From contig OZ017753.1 in NCBI GenBank assembly GCA_963969365.1, positions 1,426,001 through 1,490,000 on the forward strand: a stretch of 64,000 nucleotides of DNA. Direction: 5' to 3'. Below the pieces are notes generated by a model that was not told the origin of the DNA, did not search any database, and saw nothing but the letters and a program-made list of their open reading frames with translations. The position numbers were made by a program, and so were the translations under genes. Shown here piece by piece: positions 22,289-34,691 of this stretch. This DNA comes from Asterochloris sp. CNOR1. Lineage: Eukaryota > Chlorophyta > Trebouxiophyceae > Trebouxiales > Trebouxiaceae. The first letter of the stretch is position 1. Each line of letters starts with the position of its first letter.

Positions 22289-25200
22289 ATGCAGGATGAC
22301 CAAGGGAGTATCACAACAGGAGAGCTTAACAAACATTTGGCATTGTCAGCGGCAGCAGTGCTGCTTGGCGCTGCTGGACTCTTTGGAGTTGCCCATGCTG
22401 AGACTGCACCTGGCCATCCAGCAGTGAGTGCAGCTTGAGATGTTCCTTCATCCAAAAGCGGCAGCGCAGCACCATTGAGGCATTGCCTTTTCCAAGTGTG
22501 ACTGTGTGCATGCCATGCAGTACCCAGCAGCATTTCTCTGCCTTGTGACTGCCTTGTGAGATGTCCAGGGTGCCCCACTGACTGACATGGACACGCCAGC
22601 CACAGGCATCTGGTTCATGCACCTGCTCCCACCGGCTGCTGAGCAGCATTGCAGATGCGGCACAATCAGCTCACTGCCACGCCTTTGGCCCCATGACAGC
22701 GTGTCACAGGTGGTAGGCAGACTTGCTGAGTGCCGTGCAAGGTAGCAGTGCCAGCTCACATGGCCGCCGTCTGTGCTGCAGCTGCCCAACAGCGCTTTCC
22801 AGGGCAGCGGCAAGGGACCTGTTACTGTGCACTGCATGTTTGTTGCTGCCAGCTCACAGTGTCCTTGGCTTGCAGCTGCCCGACGGCGCATGGGAGGCAG
22901 CAGCAGAAGCATTGAGTGCTGCGTGGGCAGAGGTGGACGAGGACCTGCACCGCGAGGAGGCACGCCTGGCTGCAGGCTTCCCAATGCCCAGGTGAGCTTT
23001 CTAGAACTGGAAGACTCTCACCTGCAGAGGCAGACTGATGAGCAGCTGCATGTCATGCGCCTGTCTGCCGACGTGGTGGTGGTCAGCTGCAATGTTTGCA
23101 CCTGCAGCAAGTCAAGAGGCACGATAATGCTGCCGGCTACAGCACCTTCAAAGCACAGTGACGCCATGGCTTGCCACGACGCCTCCAGGGTTGGGCAGAG
23201 GGGCGGGCAGCTGCATACCATGCTGCCCATGTGCACGTCACACCTGCATGCTGCTGCAGACTGCAGCCCCCGCAGCTGAGGCAGAAGGATGGGCAGCTGC
23301 ATGTCACCCTGCGCCTGCGGCGGGGAGCAGACCTGTCTGCAGTGCTGCGGGAACTGGCTTCCTCCCTGGGAGCAGCAGGCCGCAGCGACAAGGGGCCATC
23401 AGTGCGCGAAGGGGACATCAACATGCAGGTAAGGCGTGCTTCTGTCAGAAGCTGCAGCTGCCAGAGGTTGCAGGTGTCGTTGTCTGCTGGAACCTAAAAA
23501 CAAGGCTGCAGAAGTGCCCCTGCAGGGGATCACTGCGCAAAGCGTATAGCATCAGACAGGTAGAACGTAGTAGCTTGCTGCAGCTTGCATAGGCTGATGG
23601 CACAGCGCATCAGCAGCACAACTTTCAGTGGGTGGCATCCATCAGAGCTGTGAATCAATGCACCTTTCGGCATTCATCACCTCAGTGGCTGACCTCTGAA
23701 GGTGGATAGCCCATTGCTGCATGCCATGTATCACCTGGCTGCTCTGCCTTGGAGGGCAACCCTGGAGTTGCCTCAGCACACAGCTGGAGCTTGCTGCCCC
23801 ACGGCTGCAGGTCACAGACTGTGGTGCGTCCACAGTGCTGCGCTGCACAGCTCCTGGGGGCGACCCTGGAGCCCTGCGTGCTGATGTCTTCATCCCGAAG
23901 GCTGGCAATTGGCAAATGCCAGAGGTGGACTTTACAAAAATGGGTGCCTTCAGCCGCGCTGACCTGGGGACGGTGGCTGTCGTCATGCGGGCAGCCAACA
24001 ACATTGTGCAGCACCATGATGGGGTCAGCAGCGTCCAGGTCAGGGTTTGCAGAGCCGTGTTGCAGAGCAAGGCGATTGGATGTGCCTTGCTCAGGGACCA
24101 ACGACAGCATGGTTGGCGAACTGTGCCAGCGTTGCATGCTAGGATGGCTGTCTGTTAGATCAGCTGTGCATGGACATGCATCAGAGCAAAGGGCTGGATG
24201 CTGATCATGACCCTATCAAGATGAATTGTACAGCTGTTTTCACTGCAACTTAGCTGGGCACGCTCCTGATTTCCCTGTCCAGATGCCTGTTGTCCCCTGC
24301 CCTGCAGATCAATGGCGGCAGTGGCTGGGAGGAGGGCGCAGGCCCCTTTGGGCGCATCGATGAAGCAATGAGGAGCTTCCAGCATGGGGCACAGCTCTTT
24401 GGGGCCTTCCCTGAGGATGTTGCATCCATGTTTCGTGATCTCCATCGCGACATGGGCAGCCTGCTGGGCGGATTCCCAGGTGTGATGCTCTGCGCACTGC
24501 GCTCCTGGGCTACCTTCTGCAGCCGCTGAGCCTGCAGCTGCACAGCTAGGCAGCTGTTCTGGTGTCTGCCCTGCCCTCATCAGATCATTGCGAGGTGTCT
24601 TCCTTGAGGCTGGGGGCTTCATCTCTGAGCAGCCTGCTAGGCACATTACCAAGGTTGTAAGCGGACCAATAATTCCTTGGCTGCCACTTGCAGCTGCTGA
24701 CCCAGCAGCTACAGCACGGGCAGCTTGCTGGGCGGCCCTCCAGGTGCCAGTAATGACCCGTTTGGTCCAGTTGAACCCGCATCTTTTGCTGTATTGGCAG
24801 ATCTCCCTGAGGTGCAGCTTGGGGGGCGCCTGCAGCCATCAGCTTGTTTTGAGGTTCCAGAGCCATGGCAAGCAGCAGGATGCCATGCCATGAACAAGCC
24901 CCAGATCTGCTGGCAGCCTGAATCGTTGTGCAATGCCTGAGAGGCATGAGGCAGAGCATGAAACGCTGCCACCTTTCCGGAATGCTGCGGGAGCAGTAAG
25001 GACAATTGGCCGCCCTTGACCCTGCTGATTGATTGGTGCCTGCTGTGCGGTGTGCAGGTATGCAGGAGCGCCGTGAGTTGGATGATCCTGGACTTGATGA
25101 GTTTCCGGCCCCGGCACAGCAGTGGCCCCCGCGTCAGCTGCAGCCCCGCCCCTCTGAGCAGCCCACTCTCCAGCGGCAGTCGCCGCAGCAGCAGGTGGGC

Positions 25201-28200
25201 GTCGTCTCTCTCCTGAGTGTGTCCGCCTTTCAAGCATGCACGTGACAGATTTGGACAGCGTCACCTCAGTTGAGCCTATGCTCTGCTATCTGGCCGTCAC
25301 AGCAGGTCTGGGGTGCAGCGAGGTGTTGTGGCGCCAGCAGCAGCTCTGCTGTCAGAGCTGTGCCTGCAACATCTGCTGCAGCACAGTGGCTCAGCAATGC
25401 AGCCAAAGCCAATCCTATGGCTGCACTCACCATCACCGCTTGGTAGGGGTCACGCTGAAGCGGCTGCTACAGGGCCAAGTGCCTGCTGAGGCGCCGACAG
25501 AGTCCCAATATGGCAGCCCAGAGGCAGATGCCGCAGTGCAGAAGCTGCAGAGCATGGGAGCCACTGTGTACCCCCCGGGGAACAAGGATGCCATCGACTG
25601 GGGGGTGCTGGCAGGTGAGGTGCAGCCAGGGCCAGGCACTGCACCTTGCACAGCTGTCAGGCATCTGTTGCTGGCACTCAAGGACATTGCAGCCCTGCCA
25701 GGTGGTGCTGGCTTCACCACAGCGTGGCAGGGCCACAGCAGCCGCTGGGTATGTGGTGTAGGCACACAGTGTGGGGGCGCCAGCCAGCCGGGGCTTTGCA
25801 GGGTCCTGCGTCGTGCACAGAAAAATGTCAAACAAAGCCAAAAGGCTACAATGTTGCAAAGGAGGTGCCTTTGCATGCTGCCTGCAGCAGGCCTCGCGGC
25901 AGGGTCTCGCTGCACATTGCTGGCATGTGCAAACAACTGCTCTGGCCCTGCCCATGCTCCTTGTCACTATGTGTTACATCCATGGCAATGTTGCCCGCCC
26001 AGCCTCCTGGGCAAGATGGTTTGCCTTGCATGCATCACTCTGGTCCTGCAGGCTATGACGACCAGAAGCGTCAGATTGAGGACACCCTGCTGCTGGCGCT
26101 GCAGCACCCTGAAATCTATGATGACATTGCCAAACGCACCCGCAAAAGCTACGCCAGCAACAAGCCCAGGTTTGTGAAGAGCATCACTCTCCCTTAAACT
26201 CACCAGATGGACTTGTTGAGGCTTGGTTGCACCAGTGTTGTCATCTGCCGACTGTGTTTGATCAGGTCAGAGCCTGTTGTCCTGCTCCTGTGTGTCGATG
26301 CGCAGACAAGAGCTGCATGGCCTTGGTGTCTGATCTGGTCTGCATGACTTGCTTTGGCCAGCAGCTGCTGTCCCAACAGGGGCGCACACGGTGGCACACA
26401 CACTTTCTGCTGCTGTGCTGCAGGGCTGTGCTGTTTGAGGGACCTCCTGGAACCGGCAAGACCACCAGTGCAAGGTGGGCCCCCCGCAAACACTAGGCGG
26501 CAATGACTGACTGTGCTGACCAGCGCTGCAAGCAGAGTGTGTCAAGGTGTTGAGACTGGTGGCCTGCAGCAGGCAAATCAAGGCCTGCCCCGCTGCAGCA
26601 TCAGTCTCCTTGCGCTGCCTTTCTCCATGTCGCTAGTCGCCCCAGTGACTGTGGCCCAGACCAATAAAGGCCTCTCCTGCTGCACCATGGCTACTCCTTG
26701 CGTGCAGTCTTGCAGGATGACTGCCAGGCCCCACTCAACACGCACTGCCTCCTTGCAGGGTGTCAACCAGATGTCATTCCCCTGAATCTCTCAAGGCCCT
26801 GCCCTGCCTCAATACCTTTCTCCCCTGCAGGGTGATTGCCAACCAGGCTTCAGTGCCACTCATCTACATCCCCCTTGAGGCTGTGGGCTCCAAGTGGTAT
26901 GGAGAAAGCGAGAAGCTGCTGTCAGATGCCTTCAAGGCAGCTGACAGTCTTCCAGGCTCCATCATCTTCTTGGACGAGCTGGACTCCCTGGCCACCACCA
27001 GGTCTGCACGTTACTGGTGTTCCAGAGCTTTGACCAGCCTCTTGGGTACATCGAGCAGTGCAGGCCATGCAAAAGTGCACCATTTGCCAGGATATATCAA
27101 CTGTAGCCTGTCCATGCGCAGGCTGCCAGAGATGTGCACAGCCATGACAGATTGGCTGAGCATGCCTTGGCTCACAGCTCTTCCCTGCTGGCACACTGCA
27201 GATTGGGCAGCTGCGTGCTCAAGTGCACATGACTTCTTGCGTGCATGCAGGGGGGCGGACATGCACGAGGCCACGCGGCGCCTGCTGGGAGTGCTGCTGC
27301 GCCAGCTGGACGGCTTTGACGCAAACAAGCGCAGCGTGGTGGTAGGAGCCACCAACCGTATGGAGGACCTGGACCCAGCACTGCTCAGCAGGTGGGTGGC
27401 CCCCAGTTGTGTCTCTGCACAGTACACTTGAATGCCGCACGCAGAGGTGCGGCTTATTCTTCCTGCAGCTGAATGCATGCGTCACCTGTACACTGCTGAG
27501 CACAGTAGGTCACTGTGCAGTGTTGTGGTACACAGGGCGCCGGAAGAGGTAGTGGCAGAGGTCATGCATTTGGAAGTCCAAGGCTCAGCTGCTCAACACA
27601 TTAACATGCACAGGTTCTGCACTCCCTTGAGACACACCCAGAGTGCAGTCTGCATGCAGCCTGGCTGGCAGGCCTGCATCTGCCTACCTGCAATGTAATG
27701 CATTCTGCCCCTGCTCTCCTGTGCATCACTGGCTGTTGGGCATGATGGCTTCTGTGCTGCAGGATGGATACAGCCATTACCTTTGGGCTGCCTGAGGAGG
27801 ACACGCGCAGGCAGATCATGCACAACTACGCCACTCACCTGACAGATGACGAACTGAAGGAGCTGGCCAGCATGACAGGGGGCCTGTCTGGCAGGGACCT
27901 GCGGGACCTGGCAGAGCAGACAGAGCGCAGATGGGCGAGCAAGGTGGCCTGCAAGCTCGGAGTGTCAGGCAGCTGTACTGGCCGTGGCTTTGTTGCATTG
28001 AGAACCACTGCATGGCTTTGCTGAGTACTAGGCAGTGTTGCCTACCTGTCAATGCAGTAGCAGCACCCACAGCACCGTGACCTGGCTGCAGATCATCAAG
28101 GGCGAGGTCCAGAAGACAGAGCTGCCCAAGCTAGAAGATTACAAGATTGCTGCTGAGCAGCGTGTCAGGACACATGATGAGGCCAATAACAAGCGGGCCA

Positions 28201-28235
28201 GAGGGCCCCTGAAGTATATGACCAAGTTGGCATGA
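22289..28235 (+). CDS. Organellar AAA+ ATPase
   Basis: More than a dozen exons. The N-terminal exon (ATG at 22289) has a hydrophobic helix, LSAAAVLLGAAGLFGVAHAE, fitting an organelle membrane anchor or targeting signal. A long variable part follows (EALSAAWAEVDEDL; LRRGADLSAVLRELAS; RADVFIPKAGNWQMPEVDF; MFRDLHRDMGSLLGG). The ATPase module begins YDDQKRQIEDTLLLALQ, then Walker A GPPGTGKT with the ARVIANQA helix, the KWYGESEKLL pore region, Walker B IIFLDELD, sensor 1 VVVGATNR, and SRMDTAITFGLPEEDTR with sensor 2 in GLSGRDLRDLAEQ. The C-terminus is MTKLA. There is one AAA module only. The YDDQK-type lead-in is shared with plant single-AAA proteins of mitochondria or plastids whose substrates are poorly known. 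An exon may exist upstream of 22289. The exon around 24680-24720 is ambiguous in frame. Confidence 0.82.
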
Positions 28236-28402
28236 AAAGTGTTGCCATCGAGAGCAGATCTTACAGACAAATGGATGCAATTTCTGAGTCATATCTGAGA
28301 GCTTGCATGTTGTGAGGTCAAATGGTTGAAGCCCATGTGCCAGAAGATGGCAGTACTTGTTGAGAGTCGCACTTACTCGCCAGCTAGCTGGCCTTTTGTC
28401 AC

Positions 28403-28860
28403 ATGGCCAGTCAACTGTTGCAACAACTTGCAGGCCAGATCATGCTGCGAGTTCTGCGTGTTGTTGGCAGTGTTGTTGTTGGCAGTGGGAGGCCTCAGAG
28501 TGGGACTGAGACAGCCAGCTGGGGCAGCCCCACGTGGGGCTGCACACTGTATGCCTGGGGCTATTGGGGGCCATCCTGCTGGTCAGGGCTGCTAGGCACA
28601 GCACCAGGCTTCTGTGCCACACAGTGCCTCTGCAGGGCCAGTGTCTGGGCAGGGCTGCGCGCCTCAGCAGCAGCAGGCTGCAGCAGCCCAGACAGGCCAC
28701 ACAGGGGCAATGCCACAGCAGCCAGCTACAGCACCCCAGAGTGGTGACGGCAGCAGACTCTATCAAATCAGGGTGGCAACCCTGGCACAGAGCCACAGCA
28801 GCAGGGCTCCAGCATTTCAGGGTGATTACACAGGGCACGGTGAGACCTTGCTTTGAGTTT
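28403..28860 (+). other. Gln/Ala-rich possible coding segment (copy A)
   Basis: A frame starting MASQLLQQLAGQ and, after a likely CTCTGCAG acceptor near 28633, a low-complexity stretch (GQGCAPQQQQAAAA). The related copy at 30780-31445 shares the MASQLL start and the AGPVSGQ segment, and also has a clear hydrophobic helix, LATAALLALLLLWLF. The shared pieces suggest an original small membrane protein with a Gln/Pro/Ala-rich tail. The frames between the two copies disagree, so at least one is probably broken. No family is recognised. Confidence 0.3.
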
Positions 28861-30350
28861 CGTTTGCACAGAGGAACCTATGTAGCCACCTGGCGCCTGT
28901 AGCAGCTGGCCCAGTAGGCCCCTGTGCCCCACAGCGCTGCTGGAGTGGTGCCCATGCGGCTCCAGAGATGCCAGACCTGCCTGCAGCTGCCTCGCTTGGA
29001 CCCTCTGCCTCTGTACAACAGCCTTGAACCTCCCTTCCTACCATTTCAAGTGCACACCAGACTTACTAGTTTCAAGCTGTCAGAAGGCTTCATGTGTGGA
29101 ACCTCAAGCTGTTGTAAGTCTTGTGTGTTCTTAACCTCAGAGAATGCGCAATAAGGGGTGGCGGCCGCGTTCAGAGTACATCCGCAGCAGCTGCATATGC
29201 ATGGTGTGGCGGTTAGAGGCAACCTGTATGCTGCCCGTTTGATTACGGGTGTCAAGGGCTTCCCAAAGGTGAAACATGTCCTGCAGCTGTGCAAAACGCC
29301 TACAGTACCCACTTCCCCACGCACAAGCCCCTGAATTCAGTTCAACACCAATCAAACCAGCCAAGAAGGCTGCTTGGAGGCCACTGAAGCTCACTGTGGG
29401 GCAGTCACCAGGCTGAGAGGCATCTGTCTGGCCAGTCCTCACCCTGACAATCTGGGAGCACACCAGCAGGTGACGCAGTTCTGGGACTGAGGCCAGCTTC
29501 AGGTCTGTGTAAACCCCCACACATTCAAGACCCTGCTCTCTGTGGTCGAGGCGGCCAGTCTCAGCGACGACTGCCCTCACGCACAATGTCTCTAAGCAGC
29601 TGGACGCCACACCCAGCGCCAGGCAAAACTCCTTTGATGGCTCTCCACGCTCCAGGCAGTGTGTCTGGTGTCGCTTAGAGCGCAGCACGGTGACAAGTAA
29701 ACCTCTTACGGTTGCGTTGTTCCAGTAAATGGTGTCCTTGCAACCCATCGTCGCCGTCAGGCTCGTCTCGATGTGCACAGCTGTCAGTGCTGGCAGCTGA
29801 GACCATCTGAAGTTGACAAGATATAGCCTGTGTGTGCAGAGCGCCAGCTTGCATTTCTGCACATGCCTCAGCACCGCCCCCTCTGGCGGCCACAGCCGCC
29901 GCCATACGAGCCAGCACTTGCCTGCTGAGAGATTGGCCTGTGCTGAGCCGGCCAGGTGCTGCCACTGGCGGCACACGCAGGCTGCCTGCCCCTTGGAGTG
30001 CCAGTCGAGGCCGTCTAGGATGATGGGAACAATGTCCGGGCTTGTCAGCACCTGAAGAGCTGCAGTGGCACAGCCAAAAAGTTGAAGGCTGCCATGCTGT
30101 AAGTTTTGAAGGCTGCATCAGAAAGCAACAAAACACTACCTGGAGGCGGGTCCGGTTCATCCCTTCTGAAGCGCTTGGCTGCAGCGGCACCAACGAAGTA
30201 TCAGAGGCCTGCTGCCTGACACCCTGCTTCCATTGACTAGCAAGCTTCCCTACCTGAAGGTCTTTCACATGTGATGCACCCACCCATGGTCTACAAGAGG
30301 ACTCCTGAGAGCTACAGTGGAACAAAGCCAAATGCAACTTGTGAGAAACA
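28430..30350. repeat. Tandem segmental duplication, copy A
   Basis: This block matches 30830-32770 at an offset of about 2.42 kb. Matching landmarks include GGCCAGATCAT (28434 and 30835), a Gln/Ala-rich plus-strand stretch with AGPVSGQ (near 28640 and 31070), GGGGTGGCG at the F-box gene end, and GACAATGTCCGGG (30029 and 32457). Copy A keeps an intact F-box-like gene on minus. Confidence 0.8.
29137..30160 (-). CDS. F-box-like protein (intact copy)
   Basis: Two exons: a 21-bp first exon (30160-30140, MNRTRLQ) and one long exon (from about 30054 to the stop at 29137), giving about 311 residues. The first 50 residues fit the F-box pattern: SPDIVPIILDGLDWHSKGQ, then ACVCRQWQHLA with the VCRxW hallmark. 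The remainder has repeating hydrophobic/polar stretches (LPALTAVHIETSL; ASVPELRHLLVC; CPTVSFSGLQAAFL) like weak leucine-rich or beta-solenoid repeats. F-box proteins link substrates to SCF ubiquitin ligases; the substrate here is unknown. The upstream exon differs from the decayed copy, which instead shows a longer Ala/Lys-rich segment (GAAAAKR), so the true 5' end may extend further. Confidence 0.6.
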
Positions 30351-30750
30351 CATGATTCTTGCTGGGATGACCCTTTGAGTCAAATGGTGACATGTGGCAG
30401 CTTCCCCACCCAGAGACAAGATGCCGCCTGGCCTGACAGAGGTGACTGAATCCTGCTGGTCAGCAACAGCCAGCTAAGAGGACTGATCAAGGACGTGCAG
30501 CAGAGCAAACAATGGACATGAGGGCAAAATGGAGCCCACACGCATCACATCACCTCACACAAGGCTGCACCTGGATGTTCTGCTAACTATCAAGGAGCTG
30601 ACCTGGTCTCCCCTTGTATATGTGAGAGTCTGGGAGACATTGTCTTTGATCTCACAGGCAGAGTGCAGGACTGGCAAGCCCGTTTGTGATAGTCTCAGCT
30701 GGCGAACGCAGGCTCAAAGTGACCCATAGCCGATCCCAAGCTCATATGAT
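30161..30750. other. Spacer between duplicated copies
   Basis: Upstream flank of the intact F-box gene. No coding exon is supported. The part up to about 30350 belongs to duplication copy A. Confidence 0.35.
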
Positions 30751-30779
30751 TCAACGGTCAAGAATGGGGAAATCTGCGC

Positions 30780-31445
30780 TTATGTGCCCCGTATTTTGCA
30801 TGGCATCGCAGTTGCTGATAAGCTTGATCTGTTGGCCAGATCATCGAATTGGCCTTCTCCACACTGCACACAAGCAGCCATGGTTGGCAACTGCAGCCCT
30901 TCTGGCCCTGCTGCTGTTGTGGTTGTTCTGTTGTAGCATCGCCTCTGCAGGAGCTTGTGGCCGAGACAGCTGGCAGCGCCACACACGGCTTGCCTGGCGC
31001 TGCTGGGGGCCAGCCTGCTGATAGGGGGTACCAGGCACAGCAGCAGGCTCCTGCGCCATTCAGTGGCTTTGCAGGGCCCGTATCTGGGCAGGCAGGCCCT
31101 CAAACTTCAGCAGCAGCAGGCTGCGGCATCCCAGGCAGAACACTCAGGCGTATTGCCGCAACACCAGGCTCCTGCACCAATGCAGGCTGGGGCCTAACCC
31201 ATGGTGGCAACATGAGGGCTGCGTGTTCTGGTGGCTACACAAGTGCAATGTCACAGCAACAGCCTCTGGCATCCCCAGGTGACTACACATCTGCAGCATT
31301 GTGGCAGGGCAGAGAATCCTTTCGGCTTGCACAAAGTGGACACCTGACACCACTGCCAGGCGCTGGTGGCAGCTGGTCCCAATCGGCACTCCATGCAGCA
31401 GCTGGCTTCTGGGAGGCCATACCTGCCTGCAGATGCCCTGCCTAG
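30780..31445 (+). other. Possible membrane protein with Gln/Pro/Ala-rich tail (copy B)
   Basis: Two overlapping plus frames. One starts MCPVFCMASQLLISLIC and carries a helix of about 18 hydrophobic residues near 30890-30945. The longer frame (30849-31445) continues through YQAQQQAPAPFSGFAGPVSG to a Ser/Gly/Gln-rich end, GDYTSAALWQG. The low-complexity tail is typical of disordered regions. It is related to 28403-28860. Neither copy yields a clean gene model, so I report it as a possible coding segment only. Confidence 0.3.
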
Positions 31446-32770
31446 GCACTCTGCGTCTGTACAACAGCCTTTAAACTCCCACCCTGCCACATCAAATGCC
31501 AAGTAGACTCACTTCCTGCAATCTGTCAAAGGGTTTAGGCGGGAATCCCCAAGCTGGCAGAGATCTCATGTGTCCTTGGTGTCTGGGATTGTACAGTTAG
31601 GGGTGGCGACCGCATTCAAGGTACGATCGCAGCAGCTGCATGGTGTGGCTGTCAGAGGCAACCTGTATGCTGCCCTTTAGACTACCAGTGTCAAGGGCTT
31701 CGCAAAGCTGAATATGTATTGCAGCTTTGCAGAATGCCTACGGTAACCACTTCCCCATGCAACTTCCCCTGAATTCAGTTCCAGTCCATTGTAACCAGCC
31801 AAGAAGGCTGCTTCGAGGCCACTGAAGCTCACTGTGGGGCAGTCACCAGGCTGAGAGGCATCTGTGGTAACTGATCACTCTGATCACCTTGGAGCACGCC
31901 AGCAGTTGATGCAGTGCTGGGACTGAGACCAGCCCCAGGTCAAAACAGACCCCCAAAGAACTACTACCAAACCTGGTGAGGTCATGCAGTCCACAGGCCA
32001 GGAGGGCAGTCTCAGCCATGACAGCTCTCACCCACCACGTCTCTAAGCAGCTGGACGCCACATTAAGCACCAGCTGATAGTGAGATTGTGGCACCCATGC
32101 GCAAGGCAGTGCCCCTTACAGTGACAGACAAATCCCTCGCGGTGTCGTTTTCCAAGTAGATGGTGTAACCATTGCCCCTTGTTGTAGCCAGCCTCACCTC
32201 GATGTGCACAGCTGTCAGTGCTGGCAGCTGTGGCCAACTGAAGTCGACAAGATGTAGCCTGTCTGTGCAGAGCGCCAGCTGGCATTTCTGCACATGCCTC
32301 AACACCGATTCCTCTGGTGGCTGGGCTGCTCCCATGTGAGCCAGCGCTTGCCCGCTGAGAGGCTGGCCTCTGCTGAGCCAGCAAGGAGCCGCCACTGGCG
32401 GCACATGCAGGCAGCCCCTTAGAAGGCCAGTCAAGGCCATCCTAAAGTTTGGGGACAATGTCCGGGTTTGTCAGCACCTGAAGAGCTGCAGTGGCACAGC
32501 AATAGTGTGGTGAGCTGGCAGACTGACATTGTGGATTGCAGGCGGCATCGGGAAGAGAGCCAAGTCTATCCTGAGGAACATCCTCACCATCACTTTTAGA
32601 CCGCTTGGCTGCAGCAGCACCCACTGGAGTGTACAGACGCCTGCTGCCGGAGACTCTAGATTGGCTGACTAGCAAAGTCTCCATCCTCTCCTCCCTTGTG
32701 TGCAAAGTTTTGCACGCCCAGCAGGGGTGCAACGCCCATGCTCTGCAAACAGGTTCCTGAGAGCTGCAAC
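30830..32770. repeat. Tandem segmental duplication, copy B (decayed)
   Basis: The second copy of the 28430-30350 block, in the same orientation. Its plus-strand segment (30780-31445) keeps a 198-residue open frame with a membrane-like helix (LATAALLALLLLWLF) and a Gln/Ala/Pro-rich tail. Its F-box copy on minus is broken. Confidence 0.8.
31600..32490 (-). pseudogene. Decayed F-box paralogue
   Basis: Clearly related to the intact F-box gene at 29137-30160. The opening VLTNPDIVPKL meets a stop directly after the F-box start. Later fragments match in different frames: HVQKCQLALCTDRLHLV, LPALTAVHIEVRL, and further on SYHRCLSAW-type remnants. Several indels and a missing central part break the reading frame. 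It keeps the CCGCCACTGGCGGCACA landmark of the functional copy. It is best read as a pseudogene created by the tandem duplication. Confidence 0.75.
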
Positions 32771-33380
32771 AAAGACTGTGTCAGAGGTTCAGGAAGAGCC
32801 AACACCTTCACAAGGATCGCTGGCAAGTCTGATGATGCACAAACAGGAAACTCACAAGCTCCCCCACCTACCTAGATCATTCGCCAACTGTTAGGGAGCC
32901 TGGACTAGCGGTAATCTAAAGCTTGGCAACTTCAACACCTCCCGACAGCATCTCCGACACCACTACTCAGCTTGTATCTTGTGACAGGATGGTCCTGATG
33001 CAGCTGACCCGTCCTGCTCCAGTGTGTGTGGCCACAAGCGGCACCACTAGTCACAGAAGCGCTCAGCTCAAAAGCTCTGCACACAGGGACATCAGCAGGA
33101 GGTAGGGCAGCATGAATAGCATGTGCATGCGTATTTGAGCTGGCCAAGGCTAAGGCCCCCTCAATGCCCTGCAGATCTGCATTGGCTGGCCTGGTCACAG
33201 TACCCACACTCTTTGCTGCTTCCCGCGCATTGGCCCGGGACGCAGACAAGGCCCTTGCAGCGTGAGCGCATAGCGGCTTTGCAATCAGGATCTGCTGCAG
33301 CTTGTATCAGTCTGTGCATGCTGTCGATGCAGCTGCTCAGTGGTCTCTGGCATCAGGAACCGTGTCTGCCTGTAGCAAAG
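32771..33380. other. Unassigned stretch upstream of 33.4 kb exons
   Basis: No family is recognised. Short plus frames (for example SDTTTQLVSCDRMVLM near 32960, ending near a GT donor at 33101) could be 5' exons of the uncertain gene at 33.4-34.6 kb, but phase does not decide this. Confidence 0.3.
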
Positions 33381-34649
33381 AGGAGAGGAAAGCCAAGCTG
33401 GCCAAGGCTGCTGAGGAGATGAGGGAAACTGGCAAGACCGAGGCAGCCTTTGCTGACAGCAGCTACGCAGTGAGTCTGCCTGCCTCTCTCAAGCAGTGCA
33501 TTGTTTCCTGCTGGGACAAGGCCTGTGCATCCATGCTGCCACTATGGGAACCTGCACTTCTCGCACACTTTATGAGGCATCCCTTGCTCTGCATTGCAGG
33601 TCAGCGAGGACAAGGTGACAGTGTCAGAGCACCTTCTGCATCACGTGCAAGCTTTGAGTCGACAACTGTGCAGCTACTGACCTGTGCAGTGCCAATTGCA
33701 GAGCCCCAATGTGCACACCAGACAGGAGGAGGGCATTCGTGAGTCCAGTTGAGTGGCTGTTGACAAGGGTCAAATTTGAACAGATCTTGCTTGGCATTCG
33801 ATTGGCATGCCGAGATGCACAACACTTCTGAAGCAGTTGATCTAAGGACATGCCCTCTTCTTTGGGGCACCCATAAGGTCAAGCGAGAAGATCCTCATTA
33901 CATGAGTCTAACACTGCCTGGCAGAAGGCCTGAACATGGATGACATTGGTGCCTTCCCGAGCTGCAGCAACATTCCAGGATGTTGACCAGGCCAGCATTT
34001 GACAGCCTAGCCAAGGCTGACTTCTGAAGGCATGCTGGCAAGCAGGTCATCAATGGCAGGCACGCCGCAATGGCTATGCAGCTGGACAACATATATGCCC
34101 TGCTGAAGGGGGATGCTGACGCCAAATGCCAGGACGCATCCTCTAGGGAGTGCAAGGCACCCCTATTCAAGGAGCTGAAACGACAAGGAAAGCTCGCAGG
34201 CTATGCACTGGATGCTGTCAGAGGTGGGAGCTTCACCCCTTTTGGCCACATTACATGGGGAGCAGCAGGCTTTCACAGCCAGAGATCAGGGCTGGCTGTC
34301 ATCTGTGTGTCCACCCGCTTCTATGCTCACTTGGCAGCATCCAGGCAGTATGAGCTGTGCCACGGCTCTGATGCTGACGACAATGTGCTGGTGCTGAGGA
34401 GGTTTCAGGCCTTGAGACACCAGCTGAAGCATGCGTCATACATGCAAACCTGCATCCTGGCCTCTGCCACACAGTGTACTTATCGACTCTTGGCCCCATC
34501 CTTGTTTGAGCAATTTGCAGTGAAGCTCTTGAGTAGAAGAGAGGAGACAAGCAGCGCTTGCATTGGACATTGAGCAGCAGGCTGGAACGCAGCCCAGGCC
34601 CAGCAGCCTGGCGGCTAGTGGTCACAGCACCCAGCCGCCAGGATGCTGA
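33371..34649 (+). CDS. Uncertain multi-exon gene of unknown function
   Basis: Plus-strand exon-like pieces with good splice sites. Near 33380-33470 is a charged helix, KEERKAKLAKAAEEMRETGK, ending SSYA at a GTGAGT donor. Near 33601 is VSEDK followed by a further GT. Near 34080-34225 is LDNIYALLKGDADAKC, then CKAPLFKELKRQGKLAGY. A last exon from about 34537 joins in phase (DAVRE/ERRQAALALDIEQQ) and ends HSTQPPGC-stop at 34647-34649. Lys/Glu-rich helices suggest a small, mostly helical soluble protein. I do not recognise the family and cannot fix the first exon. The stop is 42 bp from the convergent DRG2 stop. Confidence 0.4.
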
Positions 34650-34691
34650 CTGAGCCTTGAGGAAGATTTGAGGCGCGGGGCAGATGGCAAC

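Noticed and set aside
25433-25967. Long minus-strand frames of 166-167 codons
   Set aside because: Antisense to AAA+ ATPase exons and introns; no family features and Cys/Pro-rich composition typical of shadows.
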